DNA of 64,000 nucleotides from Pseudomonas sp. RIT409. GTDB lineage: Bacteria; Pseudomonadota; Gammaproteobacteria; Pseudomonadales; Pseudomonadaceae. The stretch lies in the NCBI RefSeq assembly GCF_003052515.2, contig NZ_QARE02000004.1:296889-360888 (forward strand), read 5' to 3'. The notes below the pieces were generated by a model, which saw nothing but the letters and a program-made list of their open reading frames with translations, was not told the DNA's origin and searched no databases. Below, piece by piece: positions 8,565 to 17,957 of this stretch. Position numbers and translations under genes: made by a program. Numbering within the stretch: position 1 is the stretch's first letter; each line of letters opens with the position of its first letter.

Positions 8565-9314
8565 TTACGGAAGGCTCCAACCGCCGTCTATGACAAGCTC
8601 TGAGCCAGTCAAGTAGCGGGCCTCGTCTGAGGCGAGGTACACGGCCCCGTACGCAATGTCGGCTGGTTTTCCAGCAACGCCCATAGGCACTTTTGCCAAT
8701 ACTGCAGCGTTCTGCTCTTCTGTTAAGTTATCCATTGCCGGGGTTTCGGTGTCTCCCGGGAATATAGTGTTAATTCTTACGCCCTGCTTTGCATATTCAA
8801 GGGCAGTAGCTTTACTCAGCATCCGCGAGCCTCCTTTCGATGCGTGGTAAGCTGTGTAACCCTCCGTAGCAATCAGGCCATAGAGCGAGCTGATGTTCAC
8901 CACCGCACCATTTCCTGTTTTCAATAGCTGGGGCATCGCAATCTTCATACCGAGGAACTGACCGGTAAGATTAACAGCGATCAACTTATTCCAATCCTCA
9001 AGAGTCGTTTTCAGCAAGCCAGCGTCGTTGAAAATCGCAGCATTATTGACAAGGGTCGTCAGTGCGCCAAACTCTGCAACCGTGTTGGCAACTACATCGG
9101 CCCATGCCTGCTCACTGCTCACGTCCAAATTGAAAAAGACTGCTTTGCCACCTTGCTTCCGGAGCCGCTCTGCTACCTCTTTACCTTCGCGCTCAAGAAG
9201 ATCTGCGATGACGACACTTGCACCTTCACCTGCAAACTTTTCGGCGATTCCTTCACCAATGCCACGCGCAGCACCAGTAATAATTGCCACTTTGCCATCT
9301 AGTCGGTTTGCCAC
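8565..9314 (-). CDS. Short-chain dehydrogenase/reductase (SDR)
   Basis: A 249-residue classical SDR, NAD(P)-dependent and cytoplasmic. It has the cofactor motif TGAARGIG (13-20), the NNAA motif (90-93), catalytic Ser143, and Tyr156/Lys160 in the YHASK context. The C-terminus with YLTGSELVIDGGW is typical. Its substrate is unknown. It lies downstream of, and on the same strand as, the AraC regulator (168-bp gap, which holds a copy of the candidate operator at 9393). Codon usage and base composition are visibly lower in GC than in the flanking core genes, consistent with transfer. With the alcohol dehydrogenase at 11062 it may interconvert an alcohol, aldehyde or ketone. Confidence 0.9.
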   Translation of the reverse strand: MANRLDGKVAIITGAARGIGEGIAEKFAGEGASVVIADLLEREGKEVAERLRKQGGKAVFFNLDVSSEQAWADVVANTVAEFGALTTLVNNAAIFNDAGLLKTTLEDWNKLIAVNLTGQFLGMKIAMPQLLKTGNGAVVNISSLYGLIATEGYTAYHASKGGSRMLSKATALEYAKQGVRINTIFPGDTETPAMDNLTEEQNAAVLAKVPMGVAGKPADIAYGAVYLASDEARYLTGSELVIDGGWSLP

Positions 9315-9392
9315 GATGTTGCCCTCTCTGAATGAGTAGAGCTTAGTTATGAATCACAGTGAGTAAGAGCGTTAGCCCTATCCTGCTTGGTC

Positions 9393-9407
9393 ATTGCCTA
9401 AATCTCT
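9393..9407 (+). promoter_or_regulatory. Candidate AraC operator, copy 2 (ATTGCCTAAATCTCT)
   Basis: It lies 79 bp upstream of the SDR start (9314, minus strand), inside the AraC-SDR gap. It matches the copies at 8256 and 10637, which suggests that the neighbouring AraC protein controls the SDR gene. Confidence 0.5.
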
Positions 9408-9482
9408 GGCACCAAGGACATACAGCATCTGAAATGCCCTGACATGACTGGCTGCATCGGAATTCCTGGTGTCCCATCGGCC

Positions 9483-10445
9483 TCAGTTAGTTTTTTCACC
9501 TATGGCAAGACACTGACTGATGTCGCGCATCGGGGGCGCACCGAAGCTTCTCTTGTACTCGCGGTTGAACTGGGTAGCGCTCTCATATCCTACGCGTATA
9601 GCAGCTGTCGCAGCATCGACAGCCTCGGTCAGCAAGATCCTACGTGCTTCGTGCAGGCGCAGATGCTTCTGATATTGAAGAGGGCTCATTGATGTCATAG
9701 CACGGAAATGATGATGAAGCGTCGAGACTCCCATGTTCGCGATCGCAGCAAGGTCTTCGATTCGAAACGGATGCATGTAATTGTCCCGTAGCCATACGAT
9801 CGCTTTTGCCGTTCGCTGGCTTTGTGTTCCCGCAATGATTGTTTCCCTGAAACGAAGTCCAGCTGAGCTTACTAGGATGCGGTAGATGATTTCACGCTGG
9901 ATCAACGGCCCCACATGGGCCAAATCTTGCGGCTTGTCTGTCAGGCTGATCAGTCTGTCCACGGCGTCAAAGAGCTCAAGCGTTGCAGGTCCGGTTGCCA
10001 TTGCGACACCGGTTACCGGCCCGCTCGCTATCCCGTTTGAATCAACGTCGGCCATCACTTGCCTGGCAGTCTGAAGGTCAAGTCTCATCAGCAGTGACAC
10101 ATATGGCGCATCTGGGCTAGCGTCTAGCACCTCAGTCACGGTGGGAAGGTTGACAGCAGTCAGCAGGAATCTTGACTCGTTGTAGATGTAGGTAGTTGTG
10201 CCGAGCCTCACTCGCTTACGGCCTCGAATAATCATAGAGATGCAGGGCTCGTACAAGTACGAACCAGGCGGCGTGGGCTTCTTGACCTTGGCGAAACTCA
10301 ACCCTGGTAGCGACGTCATCCGCTCAGTGTCGTCACCAAGATATTCCTCAATCCGTTTTGCCAGATGCTCTCGAATCGTCGCTGTTTCAGCGCGCCGAGC
10401 TTCATCGTCTGCGTTCAGTTCAAAAATCATGCTGTGCCCTGTCAT
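9483..10445 (-). CDS. AraC-family transcriptional regulator, YqhC-like
   Basis: 320 residues. The N-terminal 170 residues fit the AraC_N cupin-like sensor domain (YLYEPCISMIIRGRKRV, LLTAVNLPTVTEV); the C-terminal part is the double HTH (FRIEDLAAIANMGVSTLHHHF, AIRVGYESATQFNREYKRSFG). Relatives such as E. coli YqhC activate neighbouring aldehyde reductase genes in response to reactive aldehydes. Here a zinc alcohol dehydrogenase is divergent and an SDR lies downstream, the same logic. A second in-frame ATG lies four codons in, so the start may be 12 bp shorter. The motif repeated at 8256, 9393 and 10637 is its likely binding site. Confidence 0.88.
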   Translation of the reverse strand: MTGHSMIFELNADDEARRAETATIREHLAKRIEEYLGDDTERMTSLPGLSFAKVKKPTPPGSYLYEPCISMIIRGRKRVRLGTTTYIYNESRFLLTAVNLPTVTEVLDASPDAPYVSLLMRLDLQTARQVMADVDSNGIASGPVTGVAMATGPATLELFDAVDRLISLTDKPQDLAHVGPLIQREIIYRILVSSAGLRFRETIIAGTQSQRTAKAIVWLRDNYMHPFRIEDLAAIANMGVSTLHHHFRAMTSMSPLQYQKHLRLHEARRILLTEAVDAATAAIRVGYESATQFNREYKRSFGAPPMRDISQCLAIGEKTN

Positions 10446-11061
10446 TGAAGCTAGGTCAGCCGCGGCCTTTCGGAGGCCCGCAACCGACCTACTGCCCTGA
10501 ATTTACATCCGATAAATCTTCACCCTTAGGGTCACTTGACGGTCTTGACTCATCGAACGTCCTCAATTTTTCATGCATAGATGTCACGACTGTATGGTCA
10601 CCGTCAGCGAGTGGGTTAGCCTATTTCTACCCTCAGATTGCCTGATTGTCTTGATGGCAATAGCCTGAGACAACCCTAGCCCCCAAAGTCTCGAGCAAGC
10701 CCCATTCATGATCAATTCACGACGAGTCCGTGTTTCGAGCACTACTGCCGACGCTGTATCGAGCTCGCTCCTGTGTACCTACCAAATGGCGATAGCTGGT
10801 GAATTGGCCCATAGCTGCCTAGCGCAGAGGGTGTGCGCCACTTGGCACGTTGCATATTGGAAGGTACGGGTCGTACAACCAATAATCACAAGCCTCCCTT
10901 CATCATGGCGCTGTCGCCTAAGCGCCATGGAGCACGTGCTACGCCAAAAATCAGCTTCAATGCGATCAGAGGATTAGGCAACCACGCGGAAGCATTGGGC
11001 TGACCGCATGATGAGATCCCAGCATAAGGTTGAGGCTCCATTGATTGAGGAGATCTCGCTG
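10446..11061. other. 616-bp divergent intergenic region between araC-like and adh genes
   Basis: The region holds one candidate operator (10637-10651), but is far longer than needed for two promoters. On the minus strand, about 10890-10975 reads as a hydrophobic, protein-like tail (LIALKLIFGVARAPWRLGDS) ending in a stop, without a convincing start or ribosome-binding site, so it could be a gene fragment. No other gene is visible. Confidence 0.4.
10637..10651 (+). promoter_or_regulatory. Candidate AraC operator, copy 3 (ATTGCCTGATTGTCT)
   Basis: It lies 192 bp upstream of the araC-like start and 411 bp upstream of the adh start. It is followed by TGATGGCAAT, which forms an imperfect inverted repeat with the first half (ATTGCC ... 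GGCAAT), as expected for a dimeric site. Confidence 0.5.
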
Positions 11062-12120
11062 ATGAAGACTGTCGGATATGCGTCCCACGATCCAAAAAGT
11101 CCAATGGCTAAATTGTCTTTTGACCGTCGCGAATTGCGTCCAGACGATGTGGCGATCGAAATACTTTACTGCGGGGTCTGCCACTCAGACCTCCACCAAA
11201 CGCGCGACGACTGGAATGCATTTAACCCGACTGTTTATCCCTGCATTCCCGGTCACGAAATCATCGGCAAGGTGATCGAGGTAGGAAGCAAAGTCAGCCG
11301 CTATGCAGTTGGCGACCAAGTCGCAGTAGGGACGATTGTCGACAGCTGCTCGCACTGCGATCAATGCCATCTTGGCGAAGAGCAAATGTGCCGTGAATAC
11401 CCCATTGTCACTTATAACGGACGTGACCGAATTTCCGGTGAAGTAACGTATGGGGGATACTCCAAGCACATCGTGGTGAAGGAAACATTTGTGCTGGCAT
11501 TGCCTGATGGCCTCGACCCAGCGTTAGCAGGCCCATTGCTATGCGCCGGCATTACTGTGTACTCCCCTCTGCGGACTTGGAACGTAGGCCCAGGAAGCCG
11601 AGTCGGCGTCATTGGCATTGGCGGTTTGGGCCATCTGGCCGTGCGCTTCGCCGCGGCACTCGGTGCCCAAGTTACGGTTATAACCCGCACCTCCGCAAAG
11701 GCCGAGGAAGCATTTTCGCTAGGCGCCGACAACGTGCTGCTCTCCACCTCTGAGGACGCAATGTCCAAGGCCGCCTCATCATTCGACGTCATCATCGACA
11801 CCATCCCCGTCAAACACGACGTCTCGCCTTACCTTGGGCTGCTGGATGTATCCGGAGTGCTCGTGATTGTCGGCAATTTGGGAGAGATGGAAGGTTTTAC
11901 CACCCTTCCTCTAATCTCAGGACGTCGCCGCATCACTGGATCTCCCTCGGGAGGTATCGCGCAAACACAAGAGATGCTCAATTTTTGCGCCAAGCAGGGC
12001 GTGGTGCCAGACTGCGAGCAGATCAAGATCCAGGATATCAACCGCGCTTTCGAACGAATGGAACAGGGAGACGTGCGTTACCGGTTTGTCATTGATATGG
12101 CCTCACTTACCGCCGACTAA
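11062..12120 (+). CDS. Zinc-dependent alcohol dehydrogenase (cinnamyl-alcohol-dehydrogenase/YahK type)
   Basis: A 352-residue medium-chain dehydrogenase. Catalytic zinc ligands are Cys40 (YCGVCHSD) and His64/Glu65 (GHE); structural zinc is bound by Cys96, 99, 102 and 110. A GIGGLGHLAVRFAAALGA Rossmann motif suggests NADP or NAD binding, and family members usually reduce aldehydes with NADPH. GAGGAG lies 9 nt before ATG 11062, so this start is preferred over 11008. It is transcribed away from the YqhC-like regulator and is its probable target. It belongs to the lower-GC island. Confidence 0.92.
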   Translation: MKTVGYASHDPKSPMAKLSFDRRELRPDDVAIEILYCGVCHSDLHQTRDDWNAFNPTVYPCIPGHEIIGKVIEVGSKVSRYAVGDQVAVGTIVDSCSHCDQCHLGEEQMCREYPIVTYNGRDRISGEVTYGGYSKHIVVKETFVLALPDGLDPALAGPLLCAGITVYSPLRTWNVGPGSRVGVIGIGGLGHLAVRFAAALGAQVTVITRTSAKAEEAFSLGADNVLLSTSEDAMSKAASSFDVIIDTIPVKHDVSPYLGLLDVSGVLVIVGNLGEMEGFTTLPLISGRRRITGSPSGGIAQTQEMLNFCAKQGVVPDCEQIKIQDINRAFERMEQGDVRYRFVIDMASLTAD

Positions 12121-12429
12121 CCGCCACGCTGCATTTTCGGGTTATTAAATGGAGGGCCGCTTTCAACAAAAGCGGGCATGTTCGCGGAGCAGCTCGGCCG
12201 TCGGTCGAGCAACGCGGTTGATGAGCTGAGGTTGATTGATGGCTAACACTATTGCCCTGTTGAGCATTCTCGGGTCTATAGCAATCGGTTTTCCTCCGTC
12301 TGCCACTCCAGAATGGAGTCGCCCGTCAAGGGGCGAAACCCCAGTTCCCGGCCTACGCGCAAACGGATCTGCCCCGCTCTCAAATCACAACGCCATGAAC
12401 GCTAGCAGCTAGGAAACGCTCGTCAAACC
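12121..12429. other. Non-coding right flank of the island, with repeat fragment
   Basis: No gene is seen. At 12359-12375 the 17-mer GCAAACGGATCTGCCCC is identical to 63794-63810, the tail of the dispersed repeat at the right end of the window. Its GGATCTGCCC core (12365-12374) is the inverse of GGGCAGATCC at 8124-8133. Confidence 0.6.
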
Positions 12430-13254
12430 TCAAAGATTCACGACATTGACAAACCGCGAAGCGGCCGTCTCGTCGATCTTCAGGCTGGCGAAGTCGAACA
12501 GATTACGGTCCGCCAACTGCGAAGGCACCACGTTCTGCAAGCTACGGAAAATCATTTCCGAACGGCCCGGGGTCTTGCGATCCCAGTCCTGGAGCATCTC
12601 CTTGACCACCTGACGCTGCAGGTTTTCCTGCGACCCGCAGAGGTTGCACGGGATGATCGGGAACTGCTTCATGTCCGAGTACGCCTGGATGTCCTTCTCG
12701 GCGCAATACGCCAGCGGGCGGATCACCACGTTGCGGCCATCGTCGGCGCGCAGCTTGGGTGGCATGGCCTTGAGCGTGCCGTTGAAGAACATGTTGAGGA
12801 AGAAGGTCTCGACGATGTCATCACGGTGGTGCCCCAGGGCCATTTTGGTCGCCCCGATCTCGTCCGCGAAGGTGTACAGCGTGCCACGACGCAGGCGCGA
12901 ACACAGTGAGCAGGTGGTCTTCCCTTCAGGTACCAGCTCCTTCACCACCGAGTAAGTGTCTTTTTCGACGATGTGGTATTCCACCCCCAGCGCTTCAAGG
13001 TAGGCAGGCAGCACATGCTCCGGGAAACCCGGCTGTTTCTGATCCATGTTCACCGCGACGATGTCGAACTTGATCGGCGCGACCTTCTGCAAGTGCATCA
13101 GCACATCCAGCATCGTGTAGCTGTCCTTGCCGCCGGACAGGCAGACCATCACCTTGTCGCCCTCTTCAATCATGTTGAAATCGGCCACCGCTTCGCCCGC
13201 AAGCCGACGCAGACGCTTCTGCAGTTTGTTCTGGTTGACTGAAAGGGTGCCCAT
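12430..13254 (-). CDS. ttcA: tRNA 2-thiocytidine(32) synthetase TtcA
   Basis: A 274-residue PP-loop ATPase that adds sulfur to C32 of certain tRNAs in the cytoplasm, using an Fe-S cluster. The SGGKDS P-loop lies near residue 40, and the CxxC pairs CSLC and IPCNLC are the cluster/sulfur-transfer cysteines. The start [12 protein letters not shown] fits the known length; the upstream extension is not conserved-looking. It is a core gene and marks the right boundary of the low-GC island. Confidence 0.95.
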   Translation of the reverse strand: MGTLSVNQNKLQKRLRRLAGEAVADFNMIEEGDKVMVCLSGGKDSYTMLDVLMHLQKVAPIKFDIVAVNMDQKQPGFPEHVLPAYLEALGVEYHIVEKDTYSVVKELVPEGKTTCSLCSRLRRGTLYTFADEIGATKMALGHHRDDIVETFFLNMFFNGTLKAMPPKLRADDGRNVVIRPLAYCAEKDIQAYSDMKQFPIIPCNLCGSQENLQRQVVKEMLQDWDRKTPGRSEMIFRSLQNVVPSQLADRNLFDFASLKIDETAASRFVNVVNL

Positions 13255-13604
13255 GGCGCTGGTTTCGCTCGCTGTGACTCTGGAAAGGGGCGGTATTTTA
13301 CGCATAAACGTTCCAGGTGGTAATGCCTGCTGATCGTCTCGCCAAGCGGTGCCTGTAGACCTGGGATCCGGCGCGCGGTGGGTCGTGGATACATCAGGGC
13401 GTGGCTACGTACTGCCTCATGATCATCTCTGGCTATTACCCTCGACGCTGAAGGCACGATTTACTCTAAAGCGCCCGTTTTTCGCGAGATGCAGCTTCCT
13501 ATACTTGCAATGAGGTCGCAGCCGCTCTCCCTTTGCAGCACGTGGCCTTGCCCTGACCGCATCGGGCAGCCAGGCGCGACGGTTTCAGCGGAGGAGTCCA
13601 AGGC
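13255..13604. other. 350-bp divergent gap, no gene seen
   Basis: It separates ttcA (leftward) from the Yip1-like gene (rightward) and must hold both promoters. I see no open frame with a good start and no strong hairpin. Confidence 0.5.
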
Positions 13605-14204
13605 ATGATCCATCACGTTTTGGGGCTGTTCACCCACCCCGATCAGGAATGGCAACAGATACGTGGCGAAGATGAGACCATCGGCCACATGTACCTCACC
13701 CACACGCTGATAATGGCCGCGATTCCGGCGGTGTCGGCTTACATCGGCACCACGCAGGTCGGCTGGGTCATCGGCGGTCGGGCGCCGGTGATGCTGACCA
13801 GCGAGAGCGCCGTCTGGATGACGATCATGTCCTACCTGGCGATGCTTGCCGGGGTCGCCGTAATGGGCGCGTTCATCCACTGGATGGCGCGCACTTACGA
13901 TGCCAGTCCCAGCCTGGCACGCTGTGTGGCATTCGCCACCTACACGGCGACGCCATTGTTCCTTGGCGGCCTGGCTGCGCTGTACCCTCACATGTGGCTG
14001 GGCATGATGGTCGGTATGGCGGCGGTTTGCCACACCGTGTACCTGCTGTACGTTGGGCTGCCGGTGTTCATGAACATCCATCCGGACGAAGGCTTTATGT
14101 TCTCAAGCTCGGTTCTGGCGGTGGGCCTGGTGGTGCTCGTGGCAATCATGGCGTTCACCGTGGTGCTGTGGGGGGTTGGGGTAGGCCCCGAGTACACGAA
14201 CTGA
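13605..14204 (+). CDS. Yip1-domain inner-membrane protein
   Basis: A 199-residue integral membrane protein with about five hydrophobic segments (near residues 30-55, 70-95, 105-150, 175-195). The N-terminus IHHVLGLFTHPDQEWQQI is typical of bacterial Yip1/DUF1282 proteins, whose function is unknown. GGAGGAG precedes the ATG. It is in the usual Pseudomonas neighbourhood of ttcA and sprT, but nothing in the sequence suggests a shared pathway. Confidence 0.85.
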   Translation: MIHHVLGLFTHPDQEWQQIRGEDETIGHMYLTHTLIMAAIPAVSAYIGTTQVGWVIGGRAPVMLTSESAVWMTIMSYLAMLAGVAVMGAFIHWMARTYDASPSLARCVAFATYTATPLFLGGLAALYPHMWLGMMVGMAAVCHTVYLLYVGLPVFMNIHPDEGFMFSSSVLAVGLVVLVAIMAFTVVLWGVGVGPEYTN

Positions 14205-14342
14205 CGACTGTAAACGCTGTGGACGCGTGGCTTGCCCCGCGCCCACAGGGTTGTGCGGTGCCTTCACGACCATTCGGCAGCTTCAGTTTTCGGGCAAGGC
14301 GTGCTTTGCGGCATACTCGTCTCTTCTGGAGACCGATGAAGC

Positions 14343-14837
14343 ATGCTCGAACCACTCAACACCCGCGTCGAATCCTGCTACCAACTCGCTGAAGAATTTT
14401 TCAAACGCCCTTTCAAACGCCCGGTGGTCAGCCTCAAGTTGCGCGGCCAGAAGGCCGGTGTCGCGCATCTGCACGAAAATATGCTGCGCTTCAATCCTCA
14501 GCTGTACCGGGAAAACACCGAAGACTTCCTGCGCCAGACCGTCGCCCATGAAGTGGCGCATCTGGTCGCCCACCAACTGTTCGGCGACACCATCCAGCCC
14601 CACGGCGAAGAATGGCAGCTGATCATGCGCGGGGTGTACGAACTGCCGCCCAACCGTTGCCATAACTACGAGGTGAAACGACGCCGCGTGACCCGCTACA
14701 TCTACCGCTGCCCATGCCCGGAAAGCGATTTTCCGTTCTCGGTGCAGCGTCACCGCTTGGTGCGCAAGGGGCGTCGCTATTTGTGCCGTCGCTGCCGGGA
14801 GATCCTTGTATTCAGCGGCGAAACGCGGGTGGAATGA
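14343..14837 (+). CDS. sprT: SprT-family zinc metalloprotease-like protein
   Basis: A 164-residue SprT protein. The zinc site HEVAH (His69, Glu70, His73) is followed by the C-terminal zinc-ribbon cysteines (CPCPES and CRRCREI). Length and order match bacterial SprT. It is presumed a cytoplasmic metallopeptidase; its bacterial substrate is not established. It is followed by a small GTGAGCAGGCTCAC hairpin at 14869-14882. Confidence 0.92.
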   Translation: MLEPLNTRVESCYQLAEEFFKRPFKRPVVSLKLRGQKAGVAHLHENMLRFNPQLYRENTEDFLRQTVAHEVAHLVAHQLFGDTIQPHGEEWQLIMRGVYELPPNRCHNYEVKRRRVTRYIYRCPCPESDFPFSVQRHRLVRKGRRYLCRRCREILVFSGETRVE

Positions 14838-14910
14838 GGCGGCAAAGCGTTGCTCGAGCCTCGCCGTCCGTGAGCAGGCTCACGAACATGCCCGCCACCG
14901 GCCCCGACGC

Positions 14911-16092
14911 TTAGCCAAGGACCCCTGTGCGGCGCAGCGTTTCGATCTCGGCGTCACTGAACTGGAGCGTTTTCAGTACCTCATCATTGTGTGCGCCCAA
15001 AGCGACGCCAATGTGCCGGGCTTCGGGCAAGCCGTCTTCGAACTTGATCGGGCAGGCCATCTGCAACTGCGAAGAGCCGTCGCCGCGCGGCACCGGCATG
15101 ACGACCTGACGAGCCTGCAACTGTGGGTGGTCAACCGCTTCGGAGAAGCGCAACACCGGTTCGACACAGGCGTCGACGCCAGCGAACAGGGCTTCGAGTT
15201 CTTCAAAGCTGCGCCGCTCGAATTCGATCTGCAACTCTGCCTTGAGGGCCTGCTGATCGCTGCGTTCGGGGGAAAGGCCACGCTTGGCCAGCTCAGGCCG
15301 GCCCAGCGCCTCACACAGTGTCTTCATGAACACCGGCTCCAGGCTGCCCACGGAAAACCACCGGCCCTCGCGGCTGCGGTAATAGTCGTAATAGCTGCCA
15401 CCGTTGAGAAAGTGGCCTTCCGGCTCCGGTTCAAGGCCGGCGGCCAGCGCACCAGCGCCGGCCAGCCCATTCAGACTGAAGGCGCAATCGGTCATGCTGA
15501 TGTCCACGAATTGGCCGTGGCCGGTCTGCTGGCGAGCCACCACCGCGGCCAATAGCCCGATGACCCCATGCAACGAACCGCCGGCGACATCCGCCACTTG
15601 CACGCTCAACGGCAACGGTCCGCTGCCCTCACGACCGGTCTGGCTCGCCAGCCCCGCCAACGCCAGGTAGTTGATGTCATGCCCGGCTCGAGCGCGGTAG
15701 GGCCCGGTCTGGCCGTAGCCGGTAATCGCGACGTAGATCAGCCGGGGGTTGATCGCCTTGAGTGCGCTGTAACCCAGGCCCAGGCGATCCATGACGCCGG
15801 GCCGAAACTGCTCCAGCACAATGTCGTGATCGGCCACGAGCCGTTTTACCACGTCCACCGCTTCGGGGCGCTTGAGGTCCAGCGTCAGGCTGCGTTTGTT
15901 GCGATTGAGGTAGGCATGGCTGGCCGATATCCCCTGATCGTGGGGCGGCATCGTGCGCAGCAAATCCGGCCGGGTCGGTGACTCGATGCGCAGCACCTGT
16001 GCGCCCATGTCGGCCAGCAGCAGCGAGGCGAACGGGCCCGGTAAGAGCGTGGAGAAATCGAGCACTTTGAGCGAAGACAACGGGCCTTGCAT
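14911..16092 (-). CDS. CaiB/BaiF-type (class III) CoA-transferase
   Basis: 393 residues from MQGPLSSLKVLDFSTLLPGPFAS, the characteristic N-terminus of formyl-CoA transferase and alpha-methylacyl-CoA racemase relatives. The catalytic Asp sits in AGHDINYLALAG (about residue 158). The family moves CoA between organic acids or racemises 2-methylacyl-CoA; the GGSYYDYYRSREGRWFSVGSLEPVF segment is closer to the racemase-like branch, but the substrate is not predictable. Starting at 16143 would add 17 residues before a better start with AGGGA upstream. It lies downstream of dctA on the same strand but is separated from it by a strong terminator. Confidence 0.88.
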   Translation of the reverse strand: MQGPLSSLKVLDFSTLLPGPFASLLLADMGAQVLRIESPTRPDLLRTMPPHDQGISASHAYLNRNKRSLTLDLKRPEAVDVVKRLVADHDIVLEQFRPGVMDRLGLGYSALKAINPRLIYVAITGYGQTGPYRARAGHDINYLALAGLASQTGREGSGPLPLSVQVADVAGGSLHGVIGLLAAVVARQQTGHGQFVDISMTDCAFSLNGLAGAGALAAGLEPEPEGHFLNGGSYYDYYRSREGRWFSVGSLEPVFMKTLCEALGRPELAKRGLSPERSDQQALKAELQIEFERRSFEELEALFAGVDACVEPVLRFSEAVDHPQLQARQVVMPVPRGDGSSQLQMACPIKFEDGLPEARHIGVALGAHNDEVLKTLQFSDAEIETLRRTGVLG

Positions 16093-16208
16093 GCGCGGGC
16101 ATCCCTGGGCATCGGTGATGCGGACAGCGTAGATGCGGGTCACCCAGGCGGCAATGCCCGATGGCGCCCGTCGGGCAGACGCAAGAGCAGTACGTGCCCT
16201 CAGCCCAC

Positions 16209-16248
16209 GAAAAAGCCCGCCCCGGAGTGCGCCGGGGCGGGCTTTTTC
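16209..16248 (-). terminator. Bidirectional rho-independent terminator after dctA
   Basis: A perfect 17-bp inverted repeat (arms 16209-16225 and 16232-16248, loop AGTGCG) with a GC-rich core and A5/T5 tracts at the ends. It lies 23 bp past the dctA stop. Confidence 0.93.
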
Positions 16249-16270
16249 AATTCAGCGTGACGCGAAGCGA

Positions 16271-17605
16271 TTACGAACGGCTCACCTGTGGCTGGCCTTC
16301 GGCGACGCCCAGGTCGTCATGTGGACGGTTCTCTTCGATAGCACGTCCGCCAGACGCCAGTTCGGCATTCATCTGCGGCACGTCCAACTCTTTGACCCAC
16401 TTGGCGACAACCAGAGTGGCAACGGCGTTACCGACCAGGTTGGTCAGCGCGCGTGCCTCGGACATGAAGCGGTCGATACCCAGAATCAGCGCCAGACCGG
16501 CAACCGGCAGGTGGCCGACAGCGGACAGGGTGGCCGCCAGAACGATGAAGCCCGAACCGGTCACGCCCGCAGCGCCTTTGGAAGACAGCAGCAACACCAG
16601 CAGCAGCGTGATCTGATGGGTGATGTCCATGTGGGTGTTGGTCGCTTGAGCGATGAACACGGCAGCCATGGTCAGGTAGATCGAAGTGCCGTCCAGGTTG
16701 AACGAGTAACCGGTCGGGATCACCAGACCCACTACGGATTTCTTCGCGCCCAGACGTTCCATCTTGATCAGCATGCGTGGCAAGGCCGACTCGGACGACG
16801 AGGTGCCGAGCACGATCAGCAGCTCTTCGCGGATGTACTTGATCAGCTTCAGAATGCTGAAGCCGTGAGCGCGAGCGATACCGCCCAGCACCACCAGCAC
16901 GAACAGGAGGCAGGTGATGTAGAAGCAGAGCATCAACTGGCCCAGTTGCACCAGGGTGCTTACGCCGTACGCACCGATGGTGAACGCCATTGCGCCCAGC
17001 GCACCCAGGGGAGCGAGTTTCATGATCATGTTGATGATGTTGAACATGACATGGGCGAAGCGGTCGATGAAATCCAGAATCGGCTTGCCATACGCGCCCA
17101 GACGGTGCAGCGCGAAGCCGAAGATCACCGAGAACATCAGCACTTGCAGGATATCGCCGTTGGCGAAGGCGCCGACGATGGTGTTAGGGATGACGTTCAG
17201 GATGAAGCCGATCACGCTCTGGTCCTGACCTGCAGTCACATAGGCTGCAATCTTCGAAGCGTCGAGCGTCGACACGTCGACGTTCATGCCAGCGCCAGGC
17301 TGCACGACGTTGACCACGACCAGGCCGATGATCAGCGAGATGGTGGAGACGATTTCGAAGTACAGCAGGGCGTAGCCGCCGGTCTTGCCTACGGATTTCA
17401 TGCTCTGCATGCCAGCGATGCCGCTGACCACGGTGCAGAAGATGATGGGGGCGATGACCATTTTGATCAGTTTGATGAAGCCGTCGCCCAGGGGTTTGAG
17501 CGCTTTACCGGCATCGGGGTACCAGTGACCGATGGCGATGCCGATGATGATGGCAACGATCACCTGGAAATACAGGGATTTGTAGATAGGCTGACGAGTC
17601 GTCAT
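16271..17605 (-). CDS. dctA: C4-dicarboxylate/proton symporter DctA
   Basis: A 444-residue inner-membrane transporter of the DAACS family for aerobic uptake of succinate, fumarate and malate. It has the serine-rich hairpin ([13 protein letters not shown]), the NLDGTSIY substrate motif and the [13 protein letters not shown] segment. The start [14 protein letters not shown] has GAGGAC upstream; the longer frame is not DctA-like. The upstream region carries a sigma-54 promoter (17731-17745) and two enhancer-like inverted repeats (17821-17882), as expected for a gene driven by a DctD/MifR-type activator. It lies next to phoQ, as in other pseudomonads. Confidence 0.96.
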   Translation of the reverse strand: MTTRQPIYKSLYFQVIVAIIIGIAIGHWYPDAGKALKPLGDGFIKLIKMVIAPIIFCTVVSGIAGMQSMKSVGKTGGYALLYFEIVSTISLIIGLVVVNVVQPGAGMNVDVSTLDASKIAAYVTAGQDQSVIGFILNVIPNTIVGAFANGDILQVLMFSVIFGFALHRLGAYGKPILDFIDRFAHVMFNIINMIMKLAPLGALGAMAFTIGAYGVSTLVQLGQLMLCFYITCLLFVLVVLGGIARAHGFSILKLIKYIREELLIVLGTSSSESALPRMLIKMERLGAKKSVVGLVIPTGYSFNLDGTSIYLTMAAVFIAQATNTHMDITHQITLLLVLLLSSKGAAGVTGSGFIVLAATLSAVGHLPVAGLALILGIDRFMSEARALTNLVGNAVATLVVAKWVKELDVPQMNAELASGGRAIEENRPHDDLGVAEGQPQVSRS

Positions 17606-17730
17606 TGCAGTGTCCTCAAGAGCCTCGGCGGCATCGTGCCTGATACGCCGGAGCCTAAAGTGCGAACCCTCCTGCCAGGAGGGATTTGTTTTTGTCGAGT
17701 TGCACGGGGCAGACCTCTGCGCTGTGTATC

Positions 17731-17745
17731 GCAAGCACCGTGCCA
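17731..17745 (-). promoter_or_regulatory. Sigma-54 promoter of dctA (TGGCACGGTGCTTGC)
   Basis: On the minus strand it reads TGGCACG-N4-TTGC, a full match to the -24/-12 consensus. It lies about 125 bp upstream of the dctA start. Transcription would start near 17718. Confidence 0.9.
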
Positions 17746-17820
17746 TGATTCAACAAATCGCTGCAGGCCCCGTACGGCATAGACTGTCTGGTTAACACTC
17801 GTGGAAAAGTGCCATCCTTG

Positions 17821-17882
17821 GTGGCGGTTTTCCGCCCATTCACGATGAAAAAGCCTGTGCAGTGGCGGGTATCCGCCCATTC
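17821..17882. promoter_or_regulatory. Paired upstream activating sequences for dctA
   Basis: Two inverted repeats of the form GTGGCGG-N4-CCGCCCATTC lie at 17821-17841 and 17862-17882. They are 41 bp apart (about four helical turns) and 75-135 bp upstream of the -24 element. The arrangement fits tandem dimer sites for an NtrC-family activator such as DctD or MifR. Confidence 0.8.
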
Positions 17883-17957
17883 CAGAACTCATGGGTGGCA
17901 GTAGAAAGAACGCTACGGCGCTTGTAGGGGACTGGAGGCCCGGCAAACCGAGGGCAC

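Noticed and set aside
10838..10852. TTGGCACGTTGC as a sigma-54 promoter before adh
   Set aside because: The -24 and -12 elements lack the required spacing.
16133..17782. Open frame of 549 residues opposite dctA
   Set aside because: Its sequence is the complement of a clear transporter gene, very rich in His, Asp and Gln, with no ribosome-binding site.
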